A DNA stretch of 46,558 nt from Rhodococcus triatomae BKS 15-14. GTDB taxonomy: Bacteria; Actinomycetota; Actinomycetes; Mycobacteriales; Mycobacteriaceae. The notes beneath the pieces are model-generated. The model was given only the letters and a program-made list of their open reading frames with translations, made no database searches and was not told where the DNA came from. The translations under genes and the position numbers were made by a program. Where the stretch lies: the NCBI GenBank assembly GCA_000341795.1, contig AODO01000037.1, forward strand, positions 1-46,558, in the 5' to 3' direction. Positions 1 to 8,323 of the stretch are shown here, piece after piece; positions within the stretch are counted from its first letter, which is position 1; every line of letters begins with the position of its first letter.

Positions 1-2
1 CG

Positions 3-569
3 GCTGCGCCCGACGGCCGGGCCGGTGCCCGGCGCACACCGACCAAGCTCGCCCTCGCCGGGGGAATCGGCGTCCTGGCCGTCGCGGTCATCGGTACCAC
101 CGTGTGGTCCAACTCCGGAGATGGCGAGCAGCCCGCAGACACCGCAGTAGCAACCACCGCCTCGCCGGACGAGGACACCCTGCCGATCCTCGACCTACCC
201 GACCCCACCCCCACGACCACCGCCGCATCATCCGAGGTCGACGACACCTGCCGCGCCGACCGCGGCGACCAGAACAGCGGCGCCGGCGTCATCGCCGCGT
301 TCAACCACGCCTACTACGCGCAGCGCAACGCCGCCGCCGCCCGAGCACTGGCCACACCGAACAGCACCATCGTCCCGGCCGACCAGCTCCAACCGTTCAT
401 CGACGCCGTCCCACCGGGCACCAACTACTGCGTGGCCATCACCCCGCTCTCGGGGACCGCGTACGCCGTCGACCTGACCGAACTGCGTCCGGAGGGTGCG
501 CAACGCATCCCCCAGACCATCACCACCAAGAAAGTCGACGGCCGCTGGTTCATCGACGTCGTCACCTAG
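3..569 (+). CDS. Membrane-anchored protein with extracytoplasmic domain (5' end outside window)
   Basis: The reading frame is open from the first bases of the window, so the true start lies upstream. An alanine- and arginine-rich cytoplasmic stretch is followed by one hydrophobic segment (LAGGIGVLAVAVIG, about bases 48-95). A Thr/Pro-rich linker follows, then a globular domain of roughly 110 residues ending in DGRWFIDVVT. This layout (one membrane helix, disordered linker, small alpha/beta domain) is common among actinobacterial cell-surface or conjugation-associated proteins. The end resembles NTF2-like folds, but I do not assign a family. The lipoprotein gene begins 24 bases downstream, so the two are probably co-transcribed. 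Presence and topology are clear; function is unknown. Confidence 0.7.
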   Translation, partial: AAPDGRAGARRTPTKLALAGGIGVLAVAVIGTTVWSNSGDGEQPADTAVATTASPDEDTLPILDLPDPTPTTTAASSEVDDTCRADRGDQNSGAGVIAAFNHAYYAQRNAAAARALATPNSTIVPADQLQPFIDAVPPGTNYCVAITPLSGTAYAVDLTELRPEGAQRIPQTITTKKVDGRWFIDVVT

Positions 570-593
570 CCGGACCCGAGAGGACACACCGAG

Positions 594-1118
594 ATGACCA
601 CTCCACGCACCGCCCTCGCCCAGGTCACAGTCGCGGCAACAGCTCTCGCCGCCGCAGCAGCGCTGGCCGGCTGCCGCAACGACGACGCCCGCGACGCCGC
701 ATCGGTCACCACCTCGACCAGCGGAGCGATCGTCACCGCCACCAGCACCGACCTCGGCAGCATCGTCATCGGCTGGGGAGATGCCCACTCCGACGACGAG
801 ATCACCACCCCCAAGCCCGACGACGTCACCGCCCGGTGCACCGGGCGGGGCGACGACCTTGTCGTCGACATCACCGCCCCTCACGGCTGGACCATCCACG
901 CCGCCCACGGATCCCAAACCCTGACCATCGAGAACACCGACCAGAACCTTCCCGCCACTGACATCGACACCACCAACCAGTTCCTCGACACCCTCACCGC
1001 CGTCGACTGGTCCGAGACTGGCCAGCTCGACATCGCTGCCACCGCAGACGCACCGGCCGCCTGGCCACGAACGCACAGCGGCCGCATTCAGCTCTCGATT
1101 CACGTCGACTGCCGCTGA
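594..1118 (+). CDS. Putative lipoprotein
   Basis: This is a 174-residue protein. The N-terminus has a hydrophobic, alanine-rich signal peptide ending in the lipobox LAGC, with the lipidated cysteine at about residue 27. The mature part is polar and Thr/Asp-rich and should be exposed on the outer face of the membrane. It follows the membrane-anchored protein by 24 bases in the same direction, with AGAGGACA upstream as a plausible ribosome site. The two proteins may work together at the cell envelope, but that is inference. I recognise no enzymatic motif. Confidence 0.75.
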   Translation: MTTPRTALAQVTVAATALAAAAALAGCRNDDARDAASVTTSTSGAIVTATSTDLGSIVIGWGDAHSDDEITTPKPDDVTARCTGRGDDLVVDITAPHGWTIHAAHGSQTLTIENTDQNLPATDIDTTNQFLDTLTAVDWSETGQLDIAATADAPAAWPRTHSGRIQLSIHVDCR

Positions 1119-1231
1119 GCGAAGAGGATTCCGATGACCAGCAGAAGTGACAGGACCCCAAGGGGATTCGTGAGCGAGCAGAAGAGTGTCAGTCGGCACA
1201 CGATCGGCAAGAAGGCCCGATTCGAGGCTGA

Positions 1232-1456
1232 ACCGCGTCGGAGGTTGCTGGTACGTGCCTCATCGAAGAGTTTCACCATCTGCACGCGTCAGGCCGATTT
1301 CAAGCTCCGCTCGGCGGGAGACACCGCGCCCTCGGTGACACCGTCGCCGCGCGCGAGTTACTGGTCCTGCTCGGCTCCGGACGACCTGACACCGCCGGAG
1401 CCACAGCACTCGCGCACAAGATGGCGGAGGCGTCCGCCGCCGCGCTCTCCGCGTGA
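1232..1456 (+). pseudogene. Remnant of a DnaQ-like 3'-5' exonuclease (C-terminal end)
   Basis: Between two stops this frame encodes about 74 residues with no usable ATG, GTG or TTG near its beginning. The centre reads GGRHRALGDTVAARELLVLL, which resembles the end of DEDD exonucleases of the DnaQ/epsilon family: His, several residues, then the last catalytic Asp followed by a helix. The rest of the domain is missing, so this looks like the 3' stump of a deleted gene. An overlapping 130-residue ORF starting at 1134 covers the same bases, but its composition is less convincing. Confidence 0.45.
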
Positions 1457-1529
1457 CCGCTCGGGTCACGCAGTTCCAATTGCTGCCGGTCCCGCGGGGA
1501 TGGCAGCCCAACACACTCGAAGGTGATCA

Positions 1530-2330
1530 GTGTCCAGCGTTGCGATAGTTGCACCCGATGCGCAGTCTCCGGTGCTCATTCACGTCCCTCACTCTTCCCG
1601 CGTCATCCCGCCGAGCGTGCGCGTGGGCCTGCTGCTGTCCGACCTCGAACTCGACGCCGAGCTCGACGAGTCGACCGACACTGCCACCGGTGAGATCGCG
1701 GCGGCTGCCGCCTGTTACGCGCACCGCAGGCCGATGCTCGTGGTCAACGAACTGTCGAGGCTGGTGATCGACCCGGAGCGGTTCGACGGCGTGGAGGAAC
1801 CGGCCAACGGTGTCGGCCGCGGCGCGGTCTACACCCGCACCTGCGGCGGCGGACCACTGCGTACCGAGCCGTACCCGCACACCGAGGCCCTGATCGATGC
1901 TCATTTCCGTCCCTACGCCGATGCGGTCGCCGATGCAGTCGACGACCGACTCCGCGCCTGTGGGCGCGCGGTCGTGATCGACCTGCACTCCTACCCGCTG
2001 GAGCCGTCCGGGTTCGAGGACCCGGCCGCGCCGCGGCCGCCGCTGTGCATCGGCACCGACCCCGACCACACCCCAGACTGGCTCGTCGACGTCACCCGTG
2101 GCGCATTCGCGTCCCTCGTCGAGATCGGGGAGAACACCCCTTACTCGGGTTGCTATGTCCCGCTACGACATTACGGTCGCGACCGGCGTGTGGCCTCGGT
2201 GATGATCGAGCTGCGCCGCGACACCTACCTGATCGACCCGCGCACCCCCGACCCTGTTCGGGTCGACCAGCTCGGCCACGCGCTCGCCACCTTGATCGAC
2301 GTCATCACCGCGCGCGGCGTCGATGTGTAA
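1530..2330 (+). CDS. N-formylglutamate amidohydrolase-like protein
   Basis: This 266-residue protein matches the N-formylglutamate amidohydrolase (FGase) family. It begins with the typical VLIHVPHSSRVIP motif, continues with DPERF and a YTRT-like segment, and has VVIDLHSYP, a conserved metal-site region, near residue 150. Known members hydrolyse N-formylglutamate to formate and glutamate in histidine breakdown. No other histidine-pathway gene is nearby, so the substrate here may be different. Translation probably starts at GTG 1530, preceded by GAAGGTGA. The downstream ORF overlaps its stop codon by 8 bases. Confidence 0.75.
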   Translation: MSSVAIVAPDAQSPVLIHVPHSSRVIPPSVRVGLLLSDLELDAELDESTDTATGEIAAAAACYAHRRPMLVVNELSRLVIDPERFDGVEEPANGVGRGAVYTRTCGGGPLRTEPYPHTEALIDAHFRPYADAVADAVDDRLRACGRAVVIDLHSYPLEPSGFEDPAAPRPPLCIGTDPDHTPDWLVDVTRGAFASLVEIGENTPYSGCYVPLRHYGRDRRVASVMIELRRDTYLIDPRTPDPVRVDQLGHALATLIDVITARGVDV

Positions 2331-3462
2331 ACCGAAACCTGGGCCACGGTGCACCCCGCACATGCGTGAGCGTCTGGACAACGTCGCTGCCCGTGTTGAG
2401 CAGGCCCGCGCCCGCCTCGTCGAGCACCCCAACCACGCCCGGCTCCAGCGCCGTGTCGCCGCCGCCGAGGCGGACCTGGCCGAGACCCTGGCACTGTACG
2501 ACGCCACTCCGGGCGGCCAGGACGAGCTCCACGCTGCGATCGACCGTGAACCCGACTCGGAGGCTCGGGACGCCCTGACGCGGCGTCTGGAGGCCGCGCA
2601 GCGGCTGCGCGCCGAGCAAACCAACGCCCTGCGCCGCGCCCGTACCGGAGACACCAGACCAGACGACAATGATGGAACACACGAGGAGGACACCGATGTA
2701 CGACGAGGAACCGATGACCCAGCAGCGGCGCGAAGCGTTCTGGAGGACGTTCGGGTGGACCCCGGACCTGCCAGAGACGCAGCGGCGAGAGATCGAGAAC
2801 CGCTGGAGCGATCCGAAGATCCAGGAAGCCGAAGCCCTCGGATTCTGATCGCCGGCCGCCCGGTCACCCCGGTCGCCACCCACACCCTGCCGTCATCGGT
2901 GCGCGCGCAGCTCAACCAGCGCGGACTGTCCACACCGGATCTGCACGAGCTGGCCCCAGCTGATGCCGGGATCTTCCGCGAGCAGATGCTCGACCTCACC
3001 CGCAAGAACCCGCACGCGGCGTCGGTGCACGTATACGACGAACACGAGTACGCGGCGATGCGACTGCTGGTCACCGACGACGGCAAGGCCGGCGTCGCCC
3101 TCAAAGATGACGAGGTGGTGTCCGTGTACGCGCACCGGGACTGCGCCTACCCCCGCGCCGCCCGCGCGATGCTCCGGCACGCAACCGAACTCGGCGGGCG
3201 TCGGCTGGACTGCTTCGACACCGTCCTGCCCGACCTGTACGCCGACGCCGGATTCGTACCCGTCGCACGGTTGCGGTGGAACGACGACTACGCCCCCGAC
3301 GGCTGGGACTACGACCGGTTCGGTGCGTTCAACGGCGGCCGCCCCGACGTGGTGTTCATGGCGTACGACCGGAACCAGGTCGGCGGCACCTACACCCCTG
3401 GTGCGGGCCCCTATGTCGAGGACTACGACGACGGCATCACCCGCGCTCGAAACCACCGATGA
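2323..3462 (+). CDS. Coiled-coil protein with acetyltransferase-like C-terminal domain; possible fusion
   Basis: The frame runs for 379 residues. Residues 14-110 are Arg/Ala/Glu-rich and probably form a coiled coil. Residues 115-175 are low-complexity. Residues 180-370 form a compact domain with a GNAT-like feel (VSVYAHRD, then ARAMLRHATELGG, then YADAGFVPVARL), but no firm family match. Third-position G+C falls to about half across 2695-2848, where the overlapping small ORF keeps a normal bias. The frame may therefore be an accidental or evolved fusion of two genes around an independent small gene. The ATG at 2362 is an alternative start. Moderate confidence for the two ends, low for a single continuous protein. 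Confidence 0.55.
   Translation: MCKPKPGPRCTPHMRERLDNVAARVEQARARLVEHPNHARLQRRVAAAEADLAETLALYDATPGGQDELHAAIDREPDSEARDALTRRLEAAQRLRAEQTNALRRARTGDTRPDDNDGTHEEDTDVRRGTDDPAAARSVLEDVRVDPGPARDAAARDREPLERSEDPGSRSPRILIAGRPVTPVATHTLPSSVRAQLNQRGLSTPDLHELAPADAGIFREQMLDLTRKNPHAASVHVYDEHEYAAMRLLVTDDGKAGVALKDDEVVSVYAHRDCAYPRAARAMLRHATELGGRRLDCFDTVLPDLYADAGFVPVARLRWNDDYAPDGWDYDRFGAFNGGRPDVVFMAYDRNQVGGTYTPGAGPYVEDYDDGITRARNHR
2696..2848 (+). CDS. Small nested ORF, 50 residues
   Basis: ATG 2696 is preceded by a strong ribosome site (GAGGAGG, about 8 bases upstream). The product is 50 residues, acidic and tryptophan-containing (EAFWRTFGWTPDLPETQ near the middle), and ends at TGA 2846-2848. By hand count about 84 percent of its third codon positions are G or C, against about 47 percent for the longer overlapping frame. 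That pattern favours this frame as the one under coding selection here. No family is recognised. It may be a separate small protein or the missing middle of a frameshifted gene. Confidence 0.55.
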   Translation: MYDEEPMTQQRREAFWRTFGWTPDLPETQRREIENRWSDPKIQEAEALGF

Positions 3463-3521
3463 CCAGCCCCGTCCTCTGCGGCTGAGCTGCGGACATAATC
3501 GTTGCCGAATACTGAGCCGTC

Positions 3522-3554
3522 GGGGAGCCGGGAGGTGGTGATCTCAGGCTCCCC
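3522..3554 (+). terminator. Hairpin terminator candidate
   Basis: GGGGAGCC (3522-3529) pairs perfectly with GGCTCCCC (3547-3554) around a 17-base loop, 60 bases after the stop of the preceding gene. No strong T tract follows, which is usual in high-GC actinobacteria. Confidence 0.5.
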
Positions 3555-4098
3555 AACTGAACAGAAGATGCGCGGCAGAACTCAGGTGGAAGACCATCTG
3601 ATGGGCGCTGCGAGGTCGACGATCGCCGCCTCGGTCGCGCCCCGACTGCCGGCCTCCTGCCATTGCCTCTGAGTCGCAGGCTTTCGACAACGGCCGTGAT
3701 CTCCGGCTTGTCCAGACCGTCGAATGGGTGCAGATCCGGCCAGGCCATCATGAGTGCCCTCAGTTGGGGTGGGTGATGTCGTCACGAATCTGGGAGGCCA
3801 GTAACCGGGTGTGGAGCGTGAGTGCCGCTTCTCTGTCGGTTCCGGATGGTGCGCCGAGTCAGGGGCCAGGCCGCGAAAGGGCGACGCACGCGTGCGTCCG
3901 AACTTGCCTTACGGTTATATGCCGGCGGGGGCGCTCACGATGGCCGCTGTCGACCGAAACGCGGACCACGGGCGGTGATTGGGGGCACTGCCTGGCGAAG
4001 AACCATCGTAGCGGCCTGATCGGGCTGCCAGAGCCCGCCTGCCGCGGCCTCATTGCCGCCTGACTCACCATCTCAAATTGCCTGAGGAGCAAACACCG
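3555..4098. other. No confident gene; possibly degenerate coding DNA
   Basis: Short open frames exist on both strands. A minus-strand frame near 3437-3751 includes LDKPEITAVVESLRLRGN, and another frame over 3582-3680 looks protein-like, as if one gene had been shifted. None has a clean start, constant codon bias and end. I see no RNA gene or repeat here. Confidence 0.4.
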
Positions 4099-4335
4099 AT
4101 GAACGATCCGCACCTGATCGAACTCGAGTTCACCGTCCGCGCACGAGTTCGACTGCCAAAGGACGTCTTCGTAGACGCCGTCGCCGAGGACCCGGACGCC
4201 TGGGAGCAGGCCGTGGTCAAAGAACTCCAGCGGGAGATCGTCGGAGGCGAGGCAAAGGCCAACTTCGAGAAGGTCACCGCGACCGTATCGGACATCGCGA
4301 TCGAACACGAGGACTTCCAACTGACGGTCGACTGA
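4099..4335 (+). CDS. Small acidic hypothetical protein
   Basis: This 78-residue acidic protein starts at ATG 4099, with GAGGAG about 10 bases upstream. It reads as alternating strands and helices (LIELEFTVRARVRLP, then AVVKELQREIVGG, then KVTATVSDIAIEHEDFQL). That looks like a compact alpha/beta fold without catalytic signatures. An in-frame ATG at 4078 would add seven residues but lacks a ribosome site. A hairpin follows directly after the stop, so this looks like a monocistronic gene. Its function is unknown. Confidence 0.65.
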   Translation: MNDPHLIELEFTVRARVRLPKDVFVDAVAEDPDAWEQAVVKELQREIVGGEAKANFEKVTATVSDIAIEHEDFQLTVD

Positions 4336-4353
4336 CACTAGGCAGCCGCTCGT

Positions 4354-4389
4354 CCAGACCCTGCACCCATTCGAGTTGCAGGGCTCTGG
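4354..4389 (+). terminator. Hairpin terminator after the 78-residue protein
   Basis: CCAGACCCTGCA (4354-4365) pairs with TGCAGGGCTCTGG (4377-4389) with one bulged base and an 11-base loop, 18 bases after the stop codon at 4335. Confidence 0.65.
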
Positions 4390-5054
4390 TCGATACGGTC
4401 GCTAGCCGAGTCCTGCTGCGCGAGGATTGCACCCGCGCCTCTACAGTGATTCTTCGGCGACTGTGCGAAGATCCACGCCGTCAGCAGCTGCATTACCCAG
4501 GGCAGAGAATGGCGTCCTCGAATGCACCTTTGCTGGAGCGGAGTCGGTGCTCGACTGCTCGCCGAGTAGATGGCGTCGGTAATACCGATGACGTTCTTGG
4601 AAAACTGAGTACAGCGAACAGGTGGCCGCGGGGCGTTGATCACTGCGGTCGGGCTTGTGTTCGGACGCTCCTCGATGTCTGTCCACCTGGTTCCAGGAGC
4701 CACGTAAGTGATTGCTCCCGGGCTCCCTATGCTGGGAGCCAGAATGTAGGTACTCAACGGAGTTATTCCTTGCCCGTCAGTATGTTCCGGCGCTGACCTG
4801 GGTCCGGTCTCAGGTCGACGCATGGCTGGACCGAGCAATGACCCTAACGACGCCTGCACAACCCGACCCGATTGTCGAGGGTCACGCACATGACGATCCA
4901 CCTGATGGGCAAGCGCGAGGACCATAGGACGCACGGCCAACACCGGCGATCCGTGCCCGTACGTGATCTGATTGCCGCGCCTTCCCGCCCCTGACGCTCC
5001 CTGCAGGAGCTGGGAAACCACGAAGTCTCGAAGCCCACAGGCCATACTGAGGAA
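4390..5054. other. No confident gene
   Basis: Several frames are open on both strands, including a 380-residue minus frame that overlaps the next gene, but none shows a stable codon bias, ribosome site or recognisable protein. It could be decayed sequence related to the helicase-associated-domain gene downstream, though no clear homology is visible. Confidence 0.4.
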
Positions 5055-5555
5055 ATGCGAGCACCCACCGTCGCCACCGAAGCCCGGCCACACCCGACCC
5101 AACGACCCTTGTCCCCAGTGGTCCGCCGCTACGCCGATCACGCTCAGCACAACTGCGTGACTGACGACTTCGTGACAGCCGATGGATTCCAGCTTGGTCG
5201 CTGGGCAAATCGCCAACGCATCGCGCGCGCAATACGAGCGCTGCCTAAGCAGCGCGAATGTGAGCTTAGCGCGGTCGGCTTCGACTGGCAGGTCGACCCT
5301 GTACCGCAGACCGATGCCAAACGGCTGCACATGCTTACCGAACTTGCCACCTACCGCGAGCTTCACGGCACGGCCGAGGTCCCTGTCCATTACAGGACCG
5401 ACGACGGTGAGCGACTGGGCGAGTGGCTGTATCGGCAGATCAAGCGATGGCGTACTGGCAAACTCACAGAGGACGAGCAAGCGGTTCTGGATCTGTTCGG
5501 GGTGACCCCGGGTGCCCGCCGTCGAGGGCCCCGTCCCACTGTTGCATCCGCCTGA
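5055..5555 (+). CDS. Helicase-associated (HA) domain protein, probably a fragment
   Basis: This 166-residue protein carries two copies of the helicase-associated domain. The diagnostic pattern is an aspartate/glycine turn followed by LG.W...Q and then an acidic helix. It appears as DGFQLGRWANRQR at about residues 43-55 and DGERLGEWLYRQIKRWR at about 117-133, the second preceded by ELHGTAEVPVHY. In actinobacteria such repeats usually form the tail of much larger superfamily II helicases. No helicase core is present here, so this is likely a detached tail or stand-alone DNA-binding protein. ATG 5055 has GAGGA only three bases upstream, so the start is uncertain. Confidence 0.65.
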   Translation: MRAPTVATEARPHPTQRPLSPVVRRYADHAQHNCVTDDFVTADGFQLGRWANRQRIARAIRALPKQRECELSAVGFDWQVDPVPQTDAKRLHMLTELATYRELHGTAEVPVHYRTDDGERLGEWLYRQIKRWRTGKLTEDEQAVLDLFGVTPGARRRGPRPTVASA

Positions 5556-5843
5556 CCATAAGCGAGCGGATCCAACTCTGCGCGAGCGGGAGCCACGCTC
5601 AATCCTCGTACGGCGGTCTAACCTTCGCGCTACGGACCGCAGCTACGGCGAGGGACGCGGTCGACTCGTCGGGCATGTACCGCTGACGGCGCTGCGTCGA
5701 CCGCTTCGGCGACGGTCCCGGTGGCAACCCAACTCAGACCTCCTCATCACGGTTGGCGATCCCACGTTCGGGGAGCTCGATCTGCTGCTCCAGGGCCGTG
5801 ACCGCACCGGCACCCCGCGGCGCGTGCAGGAGCGAGATCGTGA

Positions 5844-6218
5844 CGAGCATCGCGCAGCGGATGGGCGCACCTCGATGACTTGATTCCAGCAGTCCACAGC
5901 ATCCTCGATCGACACGGTGTCGCGTACGGCAGCATCGGAGCGGAGAGCGACAACGGCAAGGTCACGGGGTGGTGGTATTTGCTCCAGGGCAACCGGACTT
6001 CGGCTGCACGGAAGTCGCTGTGGCCGAACGTCGTTCGATCGGCTTCCGATGCAGGTTCGAGCAGAGTCGCCGACCTTCTCCGACCGACAATTCGTGGAGC
6101 CTCACGAGCTGATCGATCAGCAATCTGGCGTTTGAGACCCCTTAGTCTTGACGTCCGGCACCGGCGGGCAGGGTCGCGACCGGCCCACTTAGTGCGCGCC
6201 GTCGTGAGGTCCGCATAG
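5844..6218 (+). pseudogene. Possible decayed coding fragment
   Basis: The open frame includes GWAHLDDLIPAVHSILDRHG followed shortly by GWWYLLQG, which reads like a real protein stretch, but there is no convincing start. TTG 5880 is the only early candidate. The later part loses protein character. I do not recognise the family. Confidence 0.25.
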
Positions 6219-6566
6219 TTCGCTCGGTTGCTTGGTGATTCTGGTGTTGATGTCGTGGAGGGACCTGATGCGCTCGGTGTCGATAGGGTTGGCTGTCCAC
6301 TTCGTACTGATGTGGTGCTTCCGGCAGAAGTCGGCGATGTCCGGTCCAAGGAGGGCCGCTGTCTTGGCGAAGTATTTCAGGCTGGGCAGATGTGAAAGGT
6401 CGTCGATGTCGCTGTGTCGTGTCCAGCCAATGACTCTGCCCTCCGCAAAAGTAGATCTTCTCGCTCTCCTGTAGGTCGTCGCGGTATCGCGGGGCGGCGT
6501 GCTCAGGTCGGCACTCGTGTTGACGTGGCGACGCGGCTGCGGGAACGCAGGTACGGTCGAAGTGGG
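6189..6566 (-). pseudogene. Decayed coding fragment of unknown family
   Basis: On the minus strand a frame open from 6566 to a TAA at 6189-6191 contains a protein-like stretch (HSDIDDLSHLPSLKYFAKTA, then LGPDIADFCRKHHISTKW), but has no ATG, GTG or TTG start. A second minus frame over 6450-6760 also has protein-like parts (GAGGGKLVDFLTHFDRTC), suggesting a single gene broken by at least one frameshift. The family is not recognised. Confidence 0.3.
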
Positions 6567-6678
6567 TTAGGAAGTCGACTAGTTTCCCTCCTCCTGCTCC
6601 AGTGATGCCGAGGATCTTCCGTAGCGTCCAGGGATTGCCCCCGATTTCGTTGGTCGGTTGGTGGGGCTGTTTCCGCGC

Positions 6679-6703
6679 TGTGACCTGTAGTGATGGCATG
6701 CCC
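6679..6703 (+). repeat. Dispersed 25-bp motif, copy A
   Basis: TGTGACCTG, three variable bases, then TGATGGCATG and CCC. It is one of five copies in the window sharing the pattern TGTGACC-N5-TGATGRCAYG-YCC. Here it lies beside the decayed block. Confidence 0.6.
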
Positions 6704-6853
6704 GACCTTCTTGAGTCGCCTGTGGGCCTCGCGCTGGCGGGGGGAGTGGAAGCCGTCGGCACCGGGCTGATGTCGACGGCTTCGATCCTTTGTCGGGAGC
6801 ACGACGCAGTGCGGGTATTCCCGAGTCCGGGGTGACATCCCGTCGTCGGTTGG

Positions 6854-7801
6854 TCAGAGGCTCCAGAGTTGCAGGAGTGCGGATCGGAGGGTGGGGGAGG
6901 TGATTCGGTGGTCGGTGCGTAGTCGGGGGTTGGGGTGTCCGAGGTCGGCGAGTCGTGTTTCGGCTTCCGGTACGGGTAGTGCCTCGAGGTCGGCGCGGGT
7001 CCGGAGAAGGAACGCGATCGCGTGGGGGTTGTGTGGAATGGGGATTGGGTCGGAGTCGACGACTGCTGGTGGGTGAATCCATGTGTTGTCGGCGGTGACT
7101 TGGAGAAGGACGTCGCCGCGTACTAGCTGGCCGCGCTTGTCGGGGTTGTCGATTCGGAGCCATTCGGTCGGGTACTCCGCGGCTGGCCCGGGGGCTGTGA
7201 GGGTGGCGTGGGCGGCCCAGGTCAGTGTCTCGTCGGGCCCTGGTTGGTGGTCGGTGATGTGCCGGATGAACATCCGTGTGACGGGGGTCGGCAGGAGATC
7301 GTGACCGGTGCGTTTCCGGGCACCGATTCCCATCAGCGGGACGGCTCGACCGGTCGCCCAGATGGCTGTGGCGTTGGCGATGAACATCTCGCCGACGACA
7401 GTGGTCTGATCGATGCTGTCGAGGAATGCGTGTGCTGCGGAGACTGTTTCAGGGTCGTCGGTGATGATCACCGCTTCGTCGGCGATGGTTGAGCTGTGCG
7501 TTGCGCTCGCGGATCCGACGATTGCTTGTGTGGGGGTGGTGATGACGTTGGCGTGCAGGTTCGGTGACGACAGCACTCGTACGCCTTGTCTGACGAAGTG
7601 TGCGAGGGCGGTGGGGGAGGTGGCGTGTGCGCGTACTGCGGTGCGGGCTGCGTTGACGATCAGGACATCACCGGTGTGGAGGGGGAGCAGGTTGGGGGCG
7701 TCGGTGCCGAGGTACGCGATCGCCGCGTGCCTGGGCCCTGTCGTATGGAGCACCGCGGTGATGTAGGGCCACGGGCTTGGTCCACGGAAGGTGGTCCCCA
7801 T
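6854..7801 (-). CDS. Phospholipase D-like protein with altered HKD motif
   Basis: The 315-residue product has one recognisable PLD-superfamily half. VRVLSSPNLHANVI (about residues 75-88) leads into AIVGSASATHSS and then an acidic residue (E109). This matches the usual H.K...(G)S.N...E pattern, except that Asn replaces the lysine two residues after His83. The N-terminal half (residues 15-60) carries DVLIVNAARTAV, typical of the strand before the motif. The C-terminal 200 residues match nothing I know. Classical PLD nucleases or transferases need both His and Lys, so catalysis is doubtful and a binding role possible. Translation is from ATG 7801; no partner gene lies in the same direction. Confidence 0.55.
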   Translation of the reverse strand: MGTTFRGPSPWPYITAVLHTTGPRHAAIAYLGTDAPNLLPLHTGDVLIVNAARTAVRAHATSPTALAHFVRQGVRVLSSPNLHANVITTPTQAIVGSASATHSSTIADEAVIITDDPETVSAAHAFLDSIDQTTVVGEMFIANATAIWATGRAVPLMGIGARKRTGHDLLPTPVTRMFIRHITDHQPGPDETLTWAAHATLTAPGPAAEYPTEWLRIDNPDKRGQLVRGDVLLQVTADNTWIHPPAVVDSDPIPIPHNPHAIAFLLRTRADLEALPVPEAETRLADLGHPNPRLRTDHRITSPTLRSALLQLWSL

Positions 7802-8323
7802 GTTGGGGAATGGTAGTCGGATTGGTTGCCTCAGGGACTGCCCTCACTTTGGTTGACCAATTATGGTCTGCCGACGGATGGCTGCTCGGGTGACTGACGA
7901 ACATCTAAACCGCTGTGCGTGAGGCGGACCGGCGACCGAGATTCAACTCTTGTCAGATGCTCAGTTGGCGCACGGTCGGGCGGCATGGATCTCTTGCTCC
8001 TCGCAGTCTAGTGATGATGACGGCGGGGAACGGGCACTGATCACGCCCGGAGAATGACGGTTGGTCGCCGCGACGCTGGCCAGCAGGTGGGGAACCTCAA
8101 TGGCTACCAGATACATTCTCCGCGAGGTGGCACCTAGTCTGTGTTGATCCTCAGGAAGGTGACTGTCGGCAGCGCCGTGGCGCGACTGCTGCGACGGTTA
8201 CCACCGGAGCGGGCCCGGGCCCGGTAACAGTGGGAACGACATCATTCAGCGTGGCCTCCCTCCATTGCTCGTGAGCGAGCGGAAGCGCCTACTATCAGGA
8301 CACATTCTTAGGAGGGGGTGGTT
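7802..8323. other. Non-coding stretch with a long-range inverted repeat
   Basis: No gene is supported. CGGAGAATG (8048-8056) has its reverse complement CATTCTCCG at 8114-8122, with a GC-rich 57-base interval. It could fold as a transcript stem or be chance. The promoter of the following module should lie in 8230-8310. Confidence 0.4.

Noticed and set aside
2163-3104. 313-residue minus-strand open frame
   Set aside because: Ser/Arg-rich shadow of plus-strand genes.
4338-5480. 380-residue minus-strand open frame
   Set aside because: Overlaps the HA-domain gene, has no ribosome site and no protein-like composition.
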